Of a stretch of 64,000 bases of DNA, positions 44,383 to 53,422 are shown in pieces (the first letter of the stretch is position 1; the number at the start of each line of letters is the position of its first letter). This stretch comes from Trebonia sp963785645 (GTDB lineage Bacteria > Actinomycetota > Actinomycetes > Streptosporangiales > Streptosporangiaceae): contig CAWAWG010000002.1 of assembly GCA_963785645.1 (NCBI GenBank), positions 310,001 to 374,000 of the forward strand, read 5' to 3'. The notes under the pieces were generated by a model, which ran no database searches, was not told where the DNA came from, and saw only the letters and a program-made list of their open reading frames with translations. A program made the position numbers and the translations under genes.

Positions 44383-46179
44383 ATGAGCACCGGAACCGAA
44401 GCCGGCCAGCGCCGCCGGCGGCGCCTGCGGCTGACCCCGATGCCGTCTGTCCCGGTCGAGTTCACCGGGCAGCGGGCCGGCGAGGGACCGCTCACCATGG
44501 GCCAGCGCGACGTCTACACGTGGGTAAGCTCGGCCCCCGACCTCACCTACGCGACCCTGTACGCCGAGCTCCCGGTGCCGGCGACGGCGTCCGTCGACGA
44601 CGTGGCCGGGGCGGCCGCGGTGCTGATCGCGCGGCACGAGACCCTGCGCACCACGTACCTGCCCGGCCAGCCGCCGCGCCAGCGGGTCGCGGCGTCGGGC
44701 ATCCAGCTGCTGGAGGTCTGTTCGCCCGGTGAGGGACCGTGGGGACCGCCGGACCGCCCCGCGGTGGCCGAGGCACTGATCCGGTGGCTGCGTGAGTCAC
44801 CCGATCCGGCGCGGCGGCCGGTGCGCATCGCGGTGGCCGTCGCTCCCGACGCGGGCGACCGGGTCATCGCCTGCGCGGCCGGGTTCACGCACGTGGCCGT
44901 GGACCAGGGCTCGATCGAGATCATCAAGCGCGACTTCGCGGGCCTTCTTCACGATGGCGCTGGCGATCCCGCGCGATGGCAGGCCGGCCGTCCCGGCCAC
45001 CAGCCGCTGGACCAGGCCGAACTGGAGGCGACGGCGGCCGAGCGGCACAAGGCCGACGCCGCCCTGGCGTACGTACAGCGGCAGTCGCGGCGGATCCCGC
45101 GCTGCCTGTATGCCTTGCCGGGCACCAGGACCAGCGGTGAGTCGGTGGCGGTGGAGCTGTCGTCGGCGGCCGCCGCGATGGCCGTGCGCCGGGTGGCCGC
45201 GCGCACCCGGACCAGCCGGTCCAGCGTCGTGCTGGCAGCCGTCTGCGCCGTGATCGCCCGCCGCGCCAACTATCCGGAACTGGTGATCCCGTTGGCGTCA
45301 AGCAACCGGTTCGAGCGCCACCTGGTGAACTACGTCGGCGCCCTGGCCCAGCTCGCCATCGCCACCGTCGAGACCGGCGGAAGAAGCTTCGACGAGCTGG
45401 CCGGTCACACCTGGACCACGGCGATGGAGGCAAACCGGCACGCGAGGTACGACAGCATCAAGCGGGACGCCATGAACGACCTGATCGAGCACGAACGGGG
45501 CCTTCGCCTCGACTTCGACCCGTTGTTCAACAGCCTCGTCCCTGCGTCCTGGTCCGGACTCACCGCAGGCGTCGGGTTCCAGCCCGAGGAGATCGACGTC
45601 GCGCTCGCCCGGACCGAGCTGCGGTGGCGCCCGATGCCGGACGGCAGAGCGTCGATCCGGTTCAGCCTCAACCAGGTCGACGGCTGCCTGCGGCTGGACG
45701 GGTGGAGCGGCGACACCGGCCTGGTGCCGCGGGCCGAGCTGGAGTCGGTCCTGCTGGCCGTCGAGCGCCTGCTGGTGGCGGCCGCGCACGGCGACGTGGC
45801 CGCCAGCCGGATGCCCGAGATCATCGGCCTGGAACCCATCCCCGGCACCCCGGACCGGATCCTGGTAGACCACTGCTGGGTCGACGTAGCCGCCGTGCAG
45901 CGCCTGGTCGACGAGGCCGTCGCACCCGCCGCCGCCCGCGTCTTCGCCTCGGCCGGCGGCCGGCCGCTCGTCGCCTACCTGACCGCCACCACCGCCGCGG
46001 ACACCCCCGAGCAGGCGCACGCCCGCTGCATGGCCGCCCTCGCGCACCACCTTACGGCCATCACCCCGCGCCACTACGTCGTCTGCCGCACCGCGCCGTC
46101 CGACCCGGCCGACCCCGCCGCCTGGCCGGTGCCCCTGGCCGCCGGCACCGGTCGCCCCGGCTGGGGCGGGATGCCATGA
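44383..46179 (+). CDS. Free-standing condensation-like protein 1, with C-terminal extension
   Basis: 598 residues. C1-type motif GPLTMGQRDVYTW near residue 35 and ARHETLRTTYLPG identify an NRPS condensation/acyltransferase fold. The active-site motif HHxxxDG reads THVAVDQ: His170 (second His) and Asp174 are kept, the first His and the Gly are not. Residues 485-598 form an extra domain (WVDVAAVQRLVDEAVAP, PLVAYLTATTAADTPEQAHA, ITPRHYVVCR) resembling the small C-terminal subdomain of adenylating enzymes. Near-paralogue of the protein at 53423. It probably transfers an acyl or aminoacyl group between carriers. Coupled to the next gene by ATGA. Confidence 0.82.
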   Translation: MSTGTEAGQRRRRRLRLTPMPSVPVEFTGQRAGEGPLTMGQRDVYTWVSSAPDLTYATLYAELPVPATASVDDVAGAAAVLIARHETLRTTYLPGQPPRQRVAASGIQLLEVCSPGEGPWGPPDRPAVAEALIRWLRESPDPARRPVRIAVAVAPDAGDRVIACAAGFTHVAVDQGSIEIIKRDFAGLLHDGAGDPARWQAGRPGHQPLDQAELEATAAERHKADAALAYVQRQSRRIPRCLYALPGTRTSGESVAVELSSAAAAMAVRRVAARTRTSRSSVVLAAVCAVIARRANYPELVIPLASSNRFERHLVNYVGALAQLAIATVETGGRSFDELAGHTWTTAMEANRHARYDSIKRDAMNDLIEHERGLRLDFDPLFNSLVPASWSGLTAGVGFQPEEIDVALARTELRWRPMPDGRASIRFSLNQVDGCLRLDGWSGDTGLVPRAELESVLLAVERLLVAAAHGDVAASRMPEIIGLEPIPGTPDRILVDHCWVDVAAVQRLVDEAVAPAAARVFASAGGRPLVAYLTATTAADTPEQAHARCMAALAHHLTAITPRHYVVCRTAPSDPADPAAWPVPLAAGTGRPGWGGMP

Positions 46180-47528
46180 CGGACCAAGTCGTTGTTCAGT
46201 TCGCGGGTGACGGCTCAGGCACCGCGGAGCTCAGCTGGGGCCAGGAGCAGATCTGGTCTGTCATCCAGGAGAAGGCCAGCTCTTTGCCGATGGGCGGCGC
46301 CCGGGCACTGCCGCCCGGCCAGACCGTGGCGGACGTCGCGGCCGGACTGAGCTTCATCATGAGCCGCCACCAGGCACTGCGCACCAGGTTGCGCTTCAGC
46401 CCCGACGGGCAGACCCGGCAGGTGGTGGACGCCTGCGGCGCGATCACGCTCGATGTCGTGGACGCGGGCGACAGCGACCCGGGCGAGGTGGCGGCCGCCG
46501 TCGCCGCCGGGTACAAGGCCAGGAAATTCGACTATGAGCGCGATTGGCCGCTGCGGATGGCCGTGATCACGCACCATGGCAAGGCCACGCATGTCGCGCA
46601 GGTGATCTGCCATATCGCGCTGGACGCGTTCGGCCTGGCCATACTGTACGACGACTTCGACCGGCGCGATGAACGGACCGGGCCGGTGACCGCGATGCAG
46701 CCGATGGAGCAGGCCAGCTGGCAGCGCGGTCCGAGCGGACGCCGTGCGCACGAGGCGTCGGTGCGTTATTTCGAGCGGCAGGCCGGGCTTGCTCCCGACC
46801 GCCAGTTCGAGGCGTCGGCCGACCCCCGGCGGCCGCGTTTCTGGCAGGTCACCCTCGACTCGCGGGCGGGCTACCGGGCGGCGGGGATGCTCGCGGCCCG
46901 GCTCGGCCTCGGCACGTCCCCGGTGCTGCTCGCCGCGTTCGCCGTCGCCCTTACCTCCGTTTCGCTCAGCCCCCGGGTCGCGGCGTACGTGGTGGTGAGC
47001 AACCGGTTCCGGCGGGGGTTCGCCGACTCGGTCAGTCCGGCGATGCAGGCCTGCCTCGGCGTGATCGACACCGGCGCCCCGTTCGAGGAGGTGGTCCGAC
47101 GGGCCTGGAAAACCGGGCTCGGCGCGTACAAGCACGCCTATTACGATCCGGCGGGTATGAACGAGATACACAGGCGGCTAGTGGCCGAGCGCGGCACGGA
47201 GCCGGACTGGAGCGTGGTGTTCAACGACCGGCGGGTGCTCAGCCGCGAGTTCGCGGACACCGTTTCCGCCGACGGAGCGCTAACGCTGCGCGACGAACTG
47301 ACCCGGTCGACGCTGACCTGGGGCGACCGCAATGACATGCCCCAGCAGAAAGTCTTCCTGAACATCTGCGACGCACCGGACACACTGTGCTGCGAAATGT
47401 GGGCGGATACCGACTTCGTGAGCCCGGCGGACATGGAGGGGCTCCTGCGGCGCATCGAGGCCGTGCTCGTCAATGCCGCGCTAGCCGATGGCGCGCCCAC
47501 CGGAAGTGCCAGTACGCAAAGCCAATGA
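46176..47528 (+). CDS. Free-standing condensation-like protein 2
   Basis: 450 residues from ATG 46176, overlapping the upstream stop. ELSWGQEQIWSVI, SRHQALRTRLRFSPDG and the active-site segment VICHIALDAFGL define a condensation fold; here HHxxxDG is CHIALDA, with His146 and Asp150 retained. The later blocks include VVSNRFRRGFADSV and SVVFNDRRV. It lacks the C-terminal extension of its three relatives in this cluster. Likely a transferase working on a carrier-bound substrate. 47529-47718 has no supported gene. Confidence 0.8.
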   Translation: MTDQVVVQFAGDGSGTAELSWGQEQIWSVIQEKASSLPMGGARALPPGQTVADVAAGLSFIMSRHQALRTRLRFSPDGQTRQVVDACGAITLDVVDAGDSDPGEVAAAVAAGYKARKFDYERDWPLRMAVITHHGKATHVAQVICHIALDAFGLAILYDDFDRRDERTGPVTAMQPMEQASWQRGPSGRRAHEASVRYFERQAGLAPDRQFEASADPRRPRFWQVTLDSRAGYRAAGMLAARLGLGTSPVLLAAFAVALTSVSLSPRVAAYVVVSNRFRRGFADSVSPAMQACLGVIDTGAPFEEVVRRAWKTGLGAYKHAYYDPAGMNEIHRRLVAERGTEPDWSVVFNDRRVLSREFADTVSADGALTLRDELTRSTLTWGDRNDMPQQKVFLNICDAPDTLCCEMWADTDFVSPADMEGLLRRIEAVLVNAALADGAPTGSASTQSQ

Positions 47529-47718
47529 CGTAAAACACGAACCCGTTCGGCGGAATTTTCTGCTTTTTGCCGCTGCCTCCGGTGCTCATATATCCAGCAC
47601 CGTCAAAAAGAAGAGGGTTCCGTATCCCAATGAAAAAAATGATCCCGAACGAGGGCATGCTTCGCGTGACCTGAAACATGAAACGCCCGGAGTTCGGGGG
47701 TGCTCGCAGGTGGGCTAT

Positions 47719-48087
47719 TCACCGGGCCGTCCGGCGGCGGTCGCGGGCGGCGAACAGCGCGCGCAGCAAGTCGTCCAGCTCGATGTCGGACAGTGCCGCC
47801 AGCCCGGTCTCGCCCGTGGTCTCGGCGATGTGGGCGGAGTTCAGACCGGCGGATACGATCTCGGCGAGTGCCGCGATCGTGGGCGTGTCGACGATGCGGT
47901 GGACGGCCAGCTCTACGGCATAGGTGTCGGCGACCCAGGCGGCGAAACGGACCGCGGCCAGCGATCCGGCGCCGAGGCGGAACAGGTTGTCGTGCACGCC
48001 GACCGGCTCGGCCGCGTCGAGCAGGTCGGCCCAGATCCGGACCATGTCCGCCTCGACCGGGTTACGCGGGCCCTTCGGCGACGGCAC
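47719..48087 (-). CDS. Carrier protein (PCP) with C-terminal docking-like tail
   Basis: 122 residues. Phosphopantetheine attachment site NLFRLGAGSLAAVRF (Ser in GAGS) within a standard four-helix carrier. The C-terminus, ALSDIELDDLLRALFAARDRRR, matches the tail of the thioesterase at 57043 (ALSDENLDELLRAALAERNRRR) and resembles short docking helices at the ends of NRPS proteins. It is divergent from the ligase at 48263 and likely shares its regulatory region. Confidence 0.82.
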   Translation of the reverse strand: MPSPKGPRNPVEADMVRIWADLLDAAEPVGVHDNLFRLGAGSLAAVRFAAWVADTYAVELAVHRIVDTPTIAALAEIVSAGLNSAHIAETTGETGLAALSDIELDDLLRALFAARDRRRTAR

Positions 48088-48262
48088 CAGATAACCTCGT
48101 GTTCTTTATAGCCGGGTTCCCGCCCGATCGCGGGCATAGGATAGAGGGAATTTTGCGGCGGCAACGGCCACGGTACCGGACGAGGGACTCGCGGCAACTG
48201 CGGAATTCCGCACTTGGGGCCGCTATATGGACGGCGACCGCGACCGCCCATAAAGTGAGGCC

Positions 48263-49702
48263 ATGGCGTCAGCTGCGCTCGATCTGGTGACCCACGACAA
48301 CGCGCGGCCGACATTCCCGGCCTTGTGCCTGGACGGTCATACGATATTGACCTACGGCGAGCTGGCCGAATTGGTCGGCGAATTCGAACGGGCACTGCGC
48401 CATGACGGCAAGGCACTGGTGCTGTGCGCGGGAGATCGCGATCTGCCCACGCTGCTGGCCTACATCGCCGCACTGCGCCTAGGGCACGCCGTCGCGTTCC
48501 TGCCCGCTTCCGATGAGATAATCGCGGCCTACCAGCCCGACTTCGTCGTCCCGGCGCCCGGCGCAAAGACCGGACTGGATGATCTCGGCTACCGTCCGGC
48601 CGCAGAACTGGTCGCCGGTACAACGATCTTCCAGCGAAAAGCCGGCCGGCCGGTGACATTTACCCCGACACGGCACTGCTGCTGGCCACGTCGGGCTCGA
48701 CCGGCAGCCCCAAGACGGTACGGCTGTCGTGTTCCGGGCTCGCCGACAACACCGCCGCGGTCATCCGCGCGCTGGGCATCACCGCCGCCGAGCGCGCCCC
48801 GACCACGCTGCCGATCACGCACGCCTACGGATTGTCGGTGCTGAACACCCATCTGCTGGCTGGCGCGGGCATCGTGCTTGGCGACCGGTCGCCGCTGTCA
48901 CTGGCGGCGTGGGACCATCTGCTCCGTTCCGGGGCAACGTCGTTCGCCGCGGTGCCGACGACCTACGCGGCATTCGGCCCGGCGCACGTCAAGCTGCTTG
49001 GGCCGCAGCGAGATCCGCACCATGACCCAGTCGGGGGCGCGGTTGGGCGACGACCTGACCATGCGGCTGGTACGGATGATGGACCAGCGAGACGGCCGGT
49101 TCTTCGTGATGTACGGCCAGACCGAGGCGACCTCCCGGATCGCCCGTCTGGACCCGGCCGACCTGCCGCGCGGTCTCGGCTCGGTCGGCACCGCGGTACC
49201 GGGCGGCGCCATCACGATCCGGCCGGCGCCGGTCCACGCGCGGTCCGTGCCCGGCGAGGGCGCGGTCCACTACCGCGGCCCCGGCGTCATGCTCGGCTAC
49301 GCGACCAGCCGCGCGGACCTGCGCCTGGGCGCCGAGGTGGACGTTCTGGACACCGGCGATCTGGGGTACCTGCATGAGGGCTTCCTGTACCTGACCGGCC
49401 GGGCCAAGCGGATCGTCAAGGTGCTCGGCGTCCGGACCAGCCTGGACGACCTGGAGCGCCTGGTGGAACGGCCGGGCCACCCCGCCGCGGTGATCTGCGG
49501 CACCGACGACGTCGTGCACCTGGTGGGCGCGGGCGACGCGGCCGTGCACGAGCAGCAGCGCCGGCAGCTGGTCGAGTCGCTTGGGGTGCCCAGCCGGCAC
49601 GTGGTTTTCCGGCCCGTCGACCAGCTCCCCCGGACACCCGGCGGCAAGGTCGACTACCGGGCACTGGCGACGATCACAGATTCGCACGGGAGGCCCGATT
49701 GA
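48263..49702 (+). CDS. AMP-dependent ligase 1, two apparent frameshifts
   Basis: The N-terminus (SAALDLVTHDNARPTFPALC, then ILTYGELAELVGEFERAL) starts at ATG 48263. The frame changes near 48655, where LLLATSGSTGSPKTVRLSC (ATP-binding A3 motif) appears, and again near 49010, where SEIRTMTQSGARLGDDLT begins. From there MYGQTEATSRIARL (A5), LDTGDLGYLHEGFLYLTGRA (A7/A8) and PRTPGGKVDYRAL (A10) run to the stop at 49702. All parts of an acyl/aminoacyl-adenylating enzyme are present in order with no stops inside conserved blocks. It would activate an acid and load a carrier. Sequencing errors or recent inactivation both fit. Confidence 0.72.
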
Positions 49703-50476
49703 TGAAGCTGACGCACTGGCGGCAACTGTCGGACGGGGGACCTGATCTCGTCCTCTGCCTGGACTTTCCCGGTGGGCGCGCGGCGGCGGGCTTCGCGGAG
49801 CTGGCCGCCGGGGTGCCGACCGACGCCTGCTTCCTCCATCGAGCAGGCCGGCGGCGACCCGCTGGCGGTGTGCGTCGACCGCTGGGTCGCCGAGCTCACC
49901 GCGACCGGCCGCCCGGTGCGCGCGGTGCTCGGATACTGCAGCCGGTGCCGCGCTGGCCACCCGCGTCGCCGACACGATCGCCGCGACCGGGCCGCCGCCC
50001 ATGGTCGTGCTCTTCGACGCCGTGCCGACGACCGGTGACTCGCTGGCCAGCCAGTTCCGTGGGCGCTGGAGTCCTCCGCCAGGCATCTGACCGCGGACGA
50101 GCTGGCGGACGCCCGCGAGCCTGTCGGAGCAACTGGTGGCGACGTACCCGGACGACCTGCCGCGGATCGCGGCGGCCTTGACCGACCGGTACGACCGGTT
50201 GATGCGCGCGGTCGCCGACCGGCTGTCCCTGCGCCCGTCCTCCGCCAGGAACTCACCGACGGGTTCACCGCCTACCTGGACTACCTGCTGCTGGCCAGCG
50301 AGGGCGGGTTCGACATGCGCACGACGACCCCGCTGTTCCTGTGCTCGGCCGGCTACGAGCCGCCGGTGGAGGGCGCGCGAACCATCGTGCTCGACATCGG
50401 CCATGTGGACCTGTTGCGCGCCCCCGAGGCGCACAAGCTCGTCGCCGATCTGCTGACAGGAGAGCATCCGTGGTGA
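49702..50476 (+). CDS. Thioesterase-like protein, about five apparent frameshifts
   Basis: ATG 49702 shares a base with the ligase stop. Read across frame changes near 49838, 49944, 50062, 50119 and 50241, the product goes MKLTHWRQLSDGGPDLVLCL, IEQAGGDPLAVCVDRWVAEL, VRAVLGYCSGAALATRVADT, MVVLFDAVPTTGDSLASQF, YPDDLPRIAAALTDRYDRLM, LTDGFTAYLDYLLLASEGGF and IVLDIGHVDLLRAPEAHKL. GYCSGAAL would be a nucleophile elbow with Cys, as in several NRPS thioesterases. Functional state unknown; five indels in 775 bp is extraordinary beside intact neighbours. Confidence 0.55.
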
Positions 50477-50979
50477 CCCTGCCTGAGATATCCGAGGTAC
50501 TGTCCGCGCATCCCGGTGTCCGCCGAGCCGAAACCGCGATCGTGCGCCACGACGGGCGGGACGTGGCCATCGCGGCCGCCGAGCTGAGCGGGTACGTGAG
50601 CGGGCCGATCCTGCGCAACCACGTGCGGCGAGAGCTGGGCGAGGACAGCGGACTGGCCGGCGTGCTGATCGTGGAGCACATGCCGATGGCGGACGGCGCG
50701 GTGGACGTCGAGTACCTCGCCTCGGCCGTGGCCGAGGGCCGTTGCATCCTGTTCGAGGATCCGCGCGATGACGTGGAACGCCGGGTGGCGGCGATCTGGT
50801 CGGCGCAGATGGACGTACGGTCGGTCGGCGTGAACGACGACTTCCTGGAACTGGGCGGCGACTCGCTGTCGGCCCTGCGCATCATCGCCGCCATCGAGAC
50901 GGAGTTCGGCCGGCCGCTGGACGTGTTCGAGTTCATGAGCGCCGCCAGTGTCCGCCAGCTGGCAGAGATCCTGCGGTAA
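50470..50979 (+). CDS. Adenylation C-subdomain fused to a carrier protein
   Basis: About 170 residues from GTG 50470 or 50473. The first 85 residues (LPEISEVLSAHPGVRRAETA, NHVRRELGEDSGLAGVLIVE, HMPMADGAVDVEYL) look like the mobile C-terminal subdomain of an adenylating enzyme without its large N-terminal part. A carrier domain follows with DDFLELGGDSLSALRII (phosphopantetheinyl Ser). The split adenylation architecture suggests that it works with one of the flanking ligases. No frameshift here, unlike both neighbours. Confidence 0.75.
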   Translation: MVTLPEISEVLSAHPGVRRAETAIVRHDGRDVAIAAAELSGYVSGPILRNHVRRELGEDSGLAGVLIVEHMPMADGAVDVEYLASAVAEGRCILFEDPRDDVERRVAAIWSAQMDVRSVGVNDDFLELGGDSLSALRIIAAIETEFGRPLDVFEFMSAASVRQLAEILR

Positions 50980-50981
50980 CG

Positions 50982-52464
50982 ATGGTCTTGTCCGTGCGCC
51001 GCCGGATCGCCGACATCGCCCGTGCCGAGCCGGGAGCGGACGGCCCTCGTCGGTTTCGGCACCGACCTGGCCGAGCAGGTCCTGTCCTGGCGGGAATTCG
51101 CCGACCGGGTCGCGGACGCGGCCGACGAACTGCGCGCGGCGCTGGACCGGAGCACGCGGTCGTGCGCCGTCGTGCCGGCCGGCAACACCGCTGCCCGCGG
51201 CCATCGGCATCGCGGCGGCGCTCGCGGCCGAGGTGCCGGTCTTCCCGCTGAACCCGGCCACCCCGCCGGCCGAGCGGGATGCCCTGTTTCGCCTGCTTGG
51301 CCGGCGGTTCGGGCACGTCTACCTGATGGACGCCCAGCTCCGGCCGCAACGGATCGACTTGCCCGCCGGACCCGAGCCGCCGGCCGGCGCGCGAGCGCCG
51401 TGGCGTACCTGCTGGCAACCGGCGCGAGCACGGGCATTCCGAAAATCTCCGCCCGGCCGGGACCACTGCGCTACGACCCGGCCGGGACGCCGTCCCTGGT
51501 GATCCGGCAGACCGGCTGGCGCACCGGGCAGCGGCAGCTCATCGTCGGGCCGCTGTACCATGCCGCCCCGTTCACCGCGTTCCTCGACGCCCTGCTTGAC
51601 CGCAACACAGTCGTCCTGCAGCCGTTCTTCGCCCCCCAGTGGACGGTCGAGCTGGTGCGCCGGTACGCCATCGAGTGGCTGCAGCTGACCCCGGCGCACA
51701 TGCGGGAGATCCTGCGGCTGCCGGACCTGGACCCGGCGGACTTCGCCAGCCTGCGGGGCATGCTGCACACCGCGGCCCGCTGCGACGCGGACACCAAACG
51801 CGGCTGGATCGGCCTGCTCGGCCCGGAACGGGTCTACGAGCTGTACGGCGCGACCGAGGGGGTAGGCGTGACGCTGGTCCGCGGCGACGAGTGGCTGGCC
51901 CGGCCCGGCACGGTCGGGCGCGGCTTCCTCACCCAGATCCGCATCCTGGACGACGCCGGCAACCCGGTCCCGCCGGGCACGGCCGGCACCGTGTTCATGC
52001 GGACCCCGCAGCGGGTCGGCCGCTCCGATTACGTCAACGAGCAGGCCATCCGCACCACTCCGGACGGGTTCGCCACGGTCGGCGATCACGGCCGGCTGGA
52101 CTCCGGCGGCTATCTCTACCTGGAACCGCGCGACCACGACATCATCAACGTAGGCGGCGAGAAGGTCGACCCGGATGAGGTCGAGGCGGCGTTGCGGGAT
52201 CACCCCGCGGTCATCGACGCGGTCGCCGTGGCCGTGCCGCACCAGACGCTCGGGTCGGTGGTCGGCGTGCACGTGGTGCTGCGCCCCGGCGCGAGCGTGC
52301 GCAGGGCCGAACTCGCCGCGCATTGCGGACGACGGCTGGCCAGCTACAAGATCCCGAAGCAGTTCACGTTCGTCGACCAGCTCCCCCGGTCGGCGGCCGG
52401 CAAGATCCAACGCTGGCGGCTGGCCCCTTATCACGAGAACGGTGCGACCCGCCATGAATCCTGA
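50982..52464 (+). CDS. AMP-dependent ligase 2, three apparent frameshifts
   Basis: ATG 50982. N-terminal part RRRIADIARAEP, then (shift near 51035) RTALVGFGTDLAEQVLSWRE, (shift near 51190) IGIAAALAAEVPVFPLNPAT, (shift near 51395) AVAYLLATGASTGIPK, which is motif A3. From there the frame is intact: YELYGATEGVGVTLV (A5), GYLYLEPRDHDIINVGGEKV (A8 region) and PRSAAGKIQRWRL (A10 Lys). Resembles acyl-CoA/bile-acid-CoA ligases more than NRPS A domains, so an aryl or aliphatic acid is likely. Overlaps the next gene by 11 bp. Confidence 0.72.
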
Positions 52465-53416
52465 CCTCGACGATATGACCGGCGCCGGCTACCAGCCTCC
52501 CCGGGACCCGGTGGAGATCTGGCTGGCCCGTCAGTGGCAGGACATCCTGGGCTTCGCCGTCGGGATCCGGGAGAACTTCTACGCCATCGGCGGCAACTCG
52601 CTGGACGCGGCCAGGGTGATCGACGTCATCCTGGTGGAGTTCGGCGTCCAGCTTCCCCTGAACGTGCTGACCGAACAGCCGACCGTGGAAAGCCTGGCCT
52701 CCCGGCTGCGCGACCAGGCCGGGCGGCTGTCCGGCCCGCTCGTCGCGATCCAGGACGGCGACGGCACCCGTTCCCCGCTGTTCCTCGTCCACCCGGACAA
52801 CGGGCTGGCCGGCCGGGTACTGCCGGCTCGCCTATGCGCTGGGTGAGGAGTTCGCTGTATCCGGCCTGCAGGCGGCCGGCCTCTACTCCGACACCGAACC
52901 CCGTCGCACGGTGCCGGCGATGGCCGATGCCTACGTCGACGCGGTCCGGGCGGTACGCCCCGCCGGTCCCTATCTGCTCGGCGGCTGCGGGATCGGCGCG
53001 GCGATCGCCTACGAGATGGCCGCGCGGCTCGACGACGTGTCGCTGGTGGCCGTCATCGACGCTGAACTGCTCGAAACCGGCCCCGTGTTGCCGGTAAGCC
53101 CCGTGTTGCCCGTAAGCACAGTGCCCTGGCTGCCCGAGCCGCCCGGGCAGCTGGACCTGCCGCGGATCCTGGCCAGCTGGCAGGAGCGTGACCTGGTACC
53201 GCGGGACGTGGCACCCGAGTTCGCCGCGCGCGCGCTGCGCGTGTGGCAGGCCAACCGGGACGCCTTGGGCGACTGGCGGCCATCGCCGTACGCCGGGCCG
53301 GTCGACGTCTTCGGCCGCCGCCGGGCACGGCCCTGCCCGCGACGGTTGTCCAGCGGACACACGAGTGCGGCGCGGATGGAGGCCTGATCAGCGCGCTCCG
53401 CAAGCTGATCGGCTGA
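52454..53416 (+). CDS. Carrier protein-thioesterase didomain, two apparent frameshifts
   Basis: ATG 52454. Carrier domain with ENFYAIGGNSLDAARVID (Ser in GGNS). Thioesterase begins PLFLVHPDNGLAG; a shift near 52825 leads to YCRLAYALGEEFAVSGLQAA and RPAGPYLLGGCGIGAAIAYE (nucleophile elbow GGCGIG, Cys). A second shift near 53310 leads to the natural end VVQRTHECGADGGLISALRK and TGA at 53416, 6 bp before the next gene. The catalytic His may be in RTHE. A short internal repeat encodes VLPVSPVLPVS. Similar architecture to the cluster A gene at 21598. Confidence 0.7.
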
Positions 53417-53422
53417 CCGGCG

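Noticed and set aside
45624..46175. In-frame upstream extension of condensation protein 2
   Set aside because: It overlaps condensation protein 1 in another frame; ATG 46176 overlapping the upstream stop gives a complete condensation fold.
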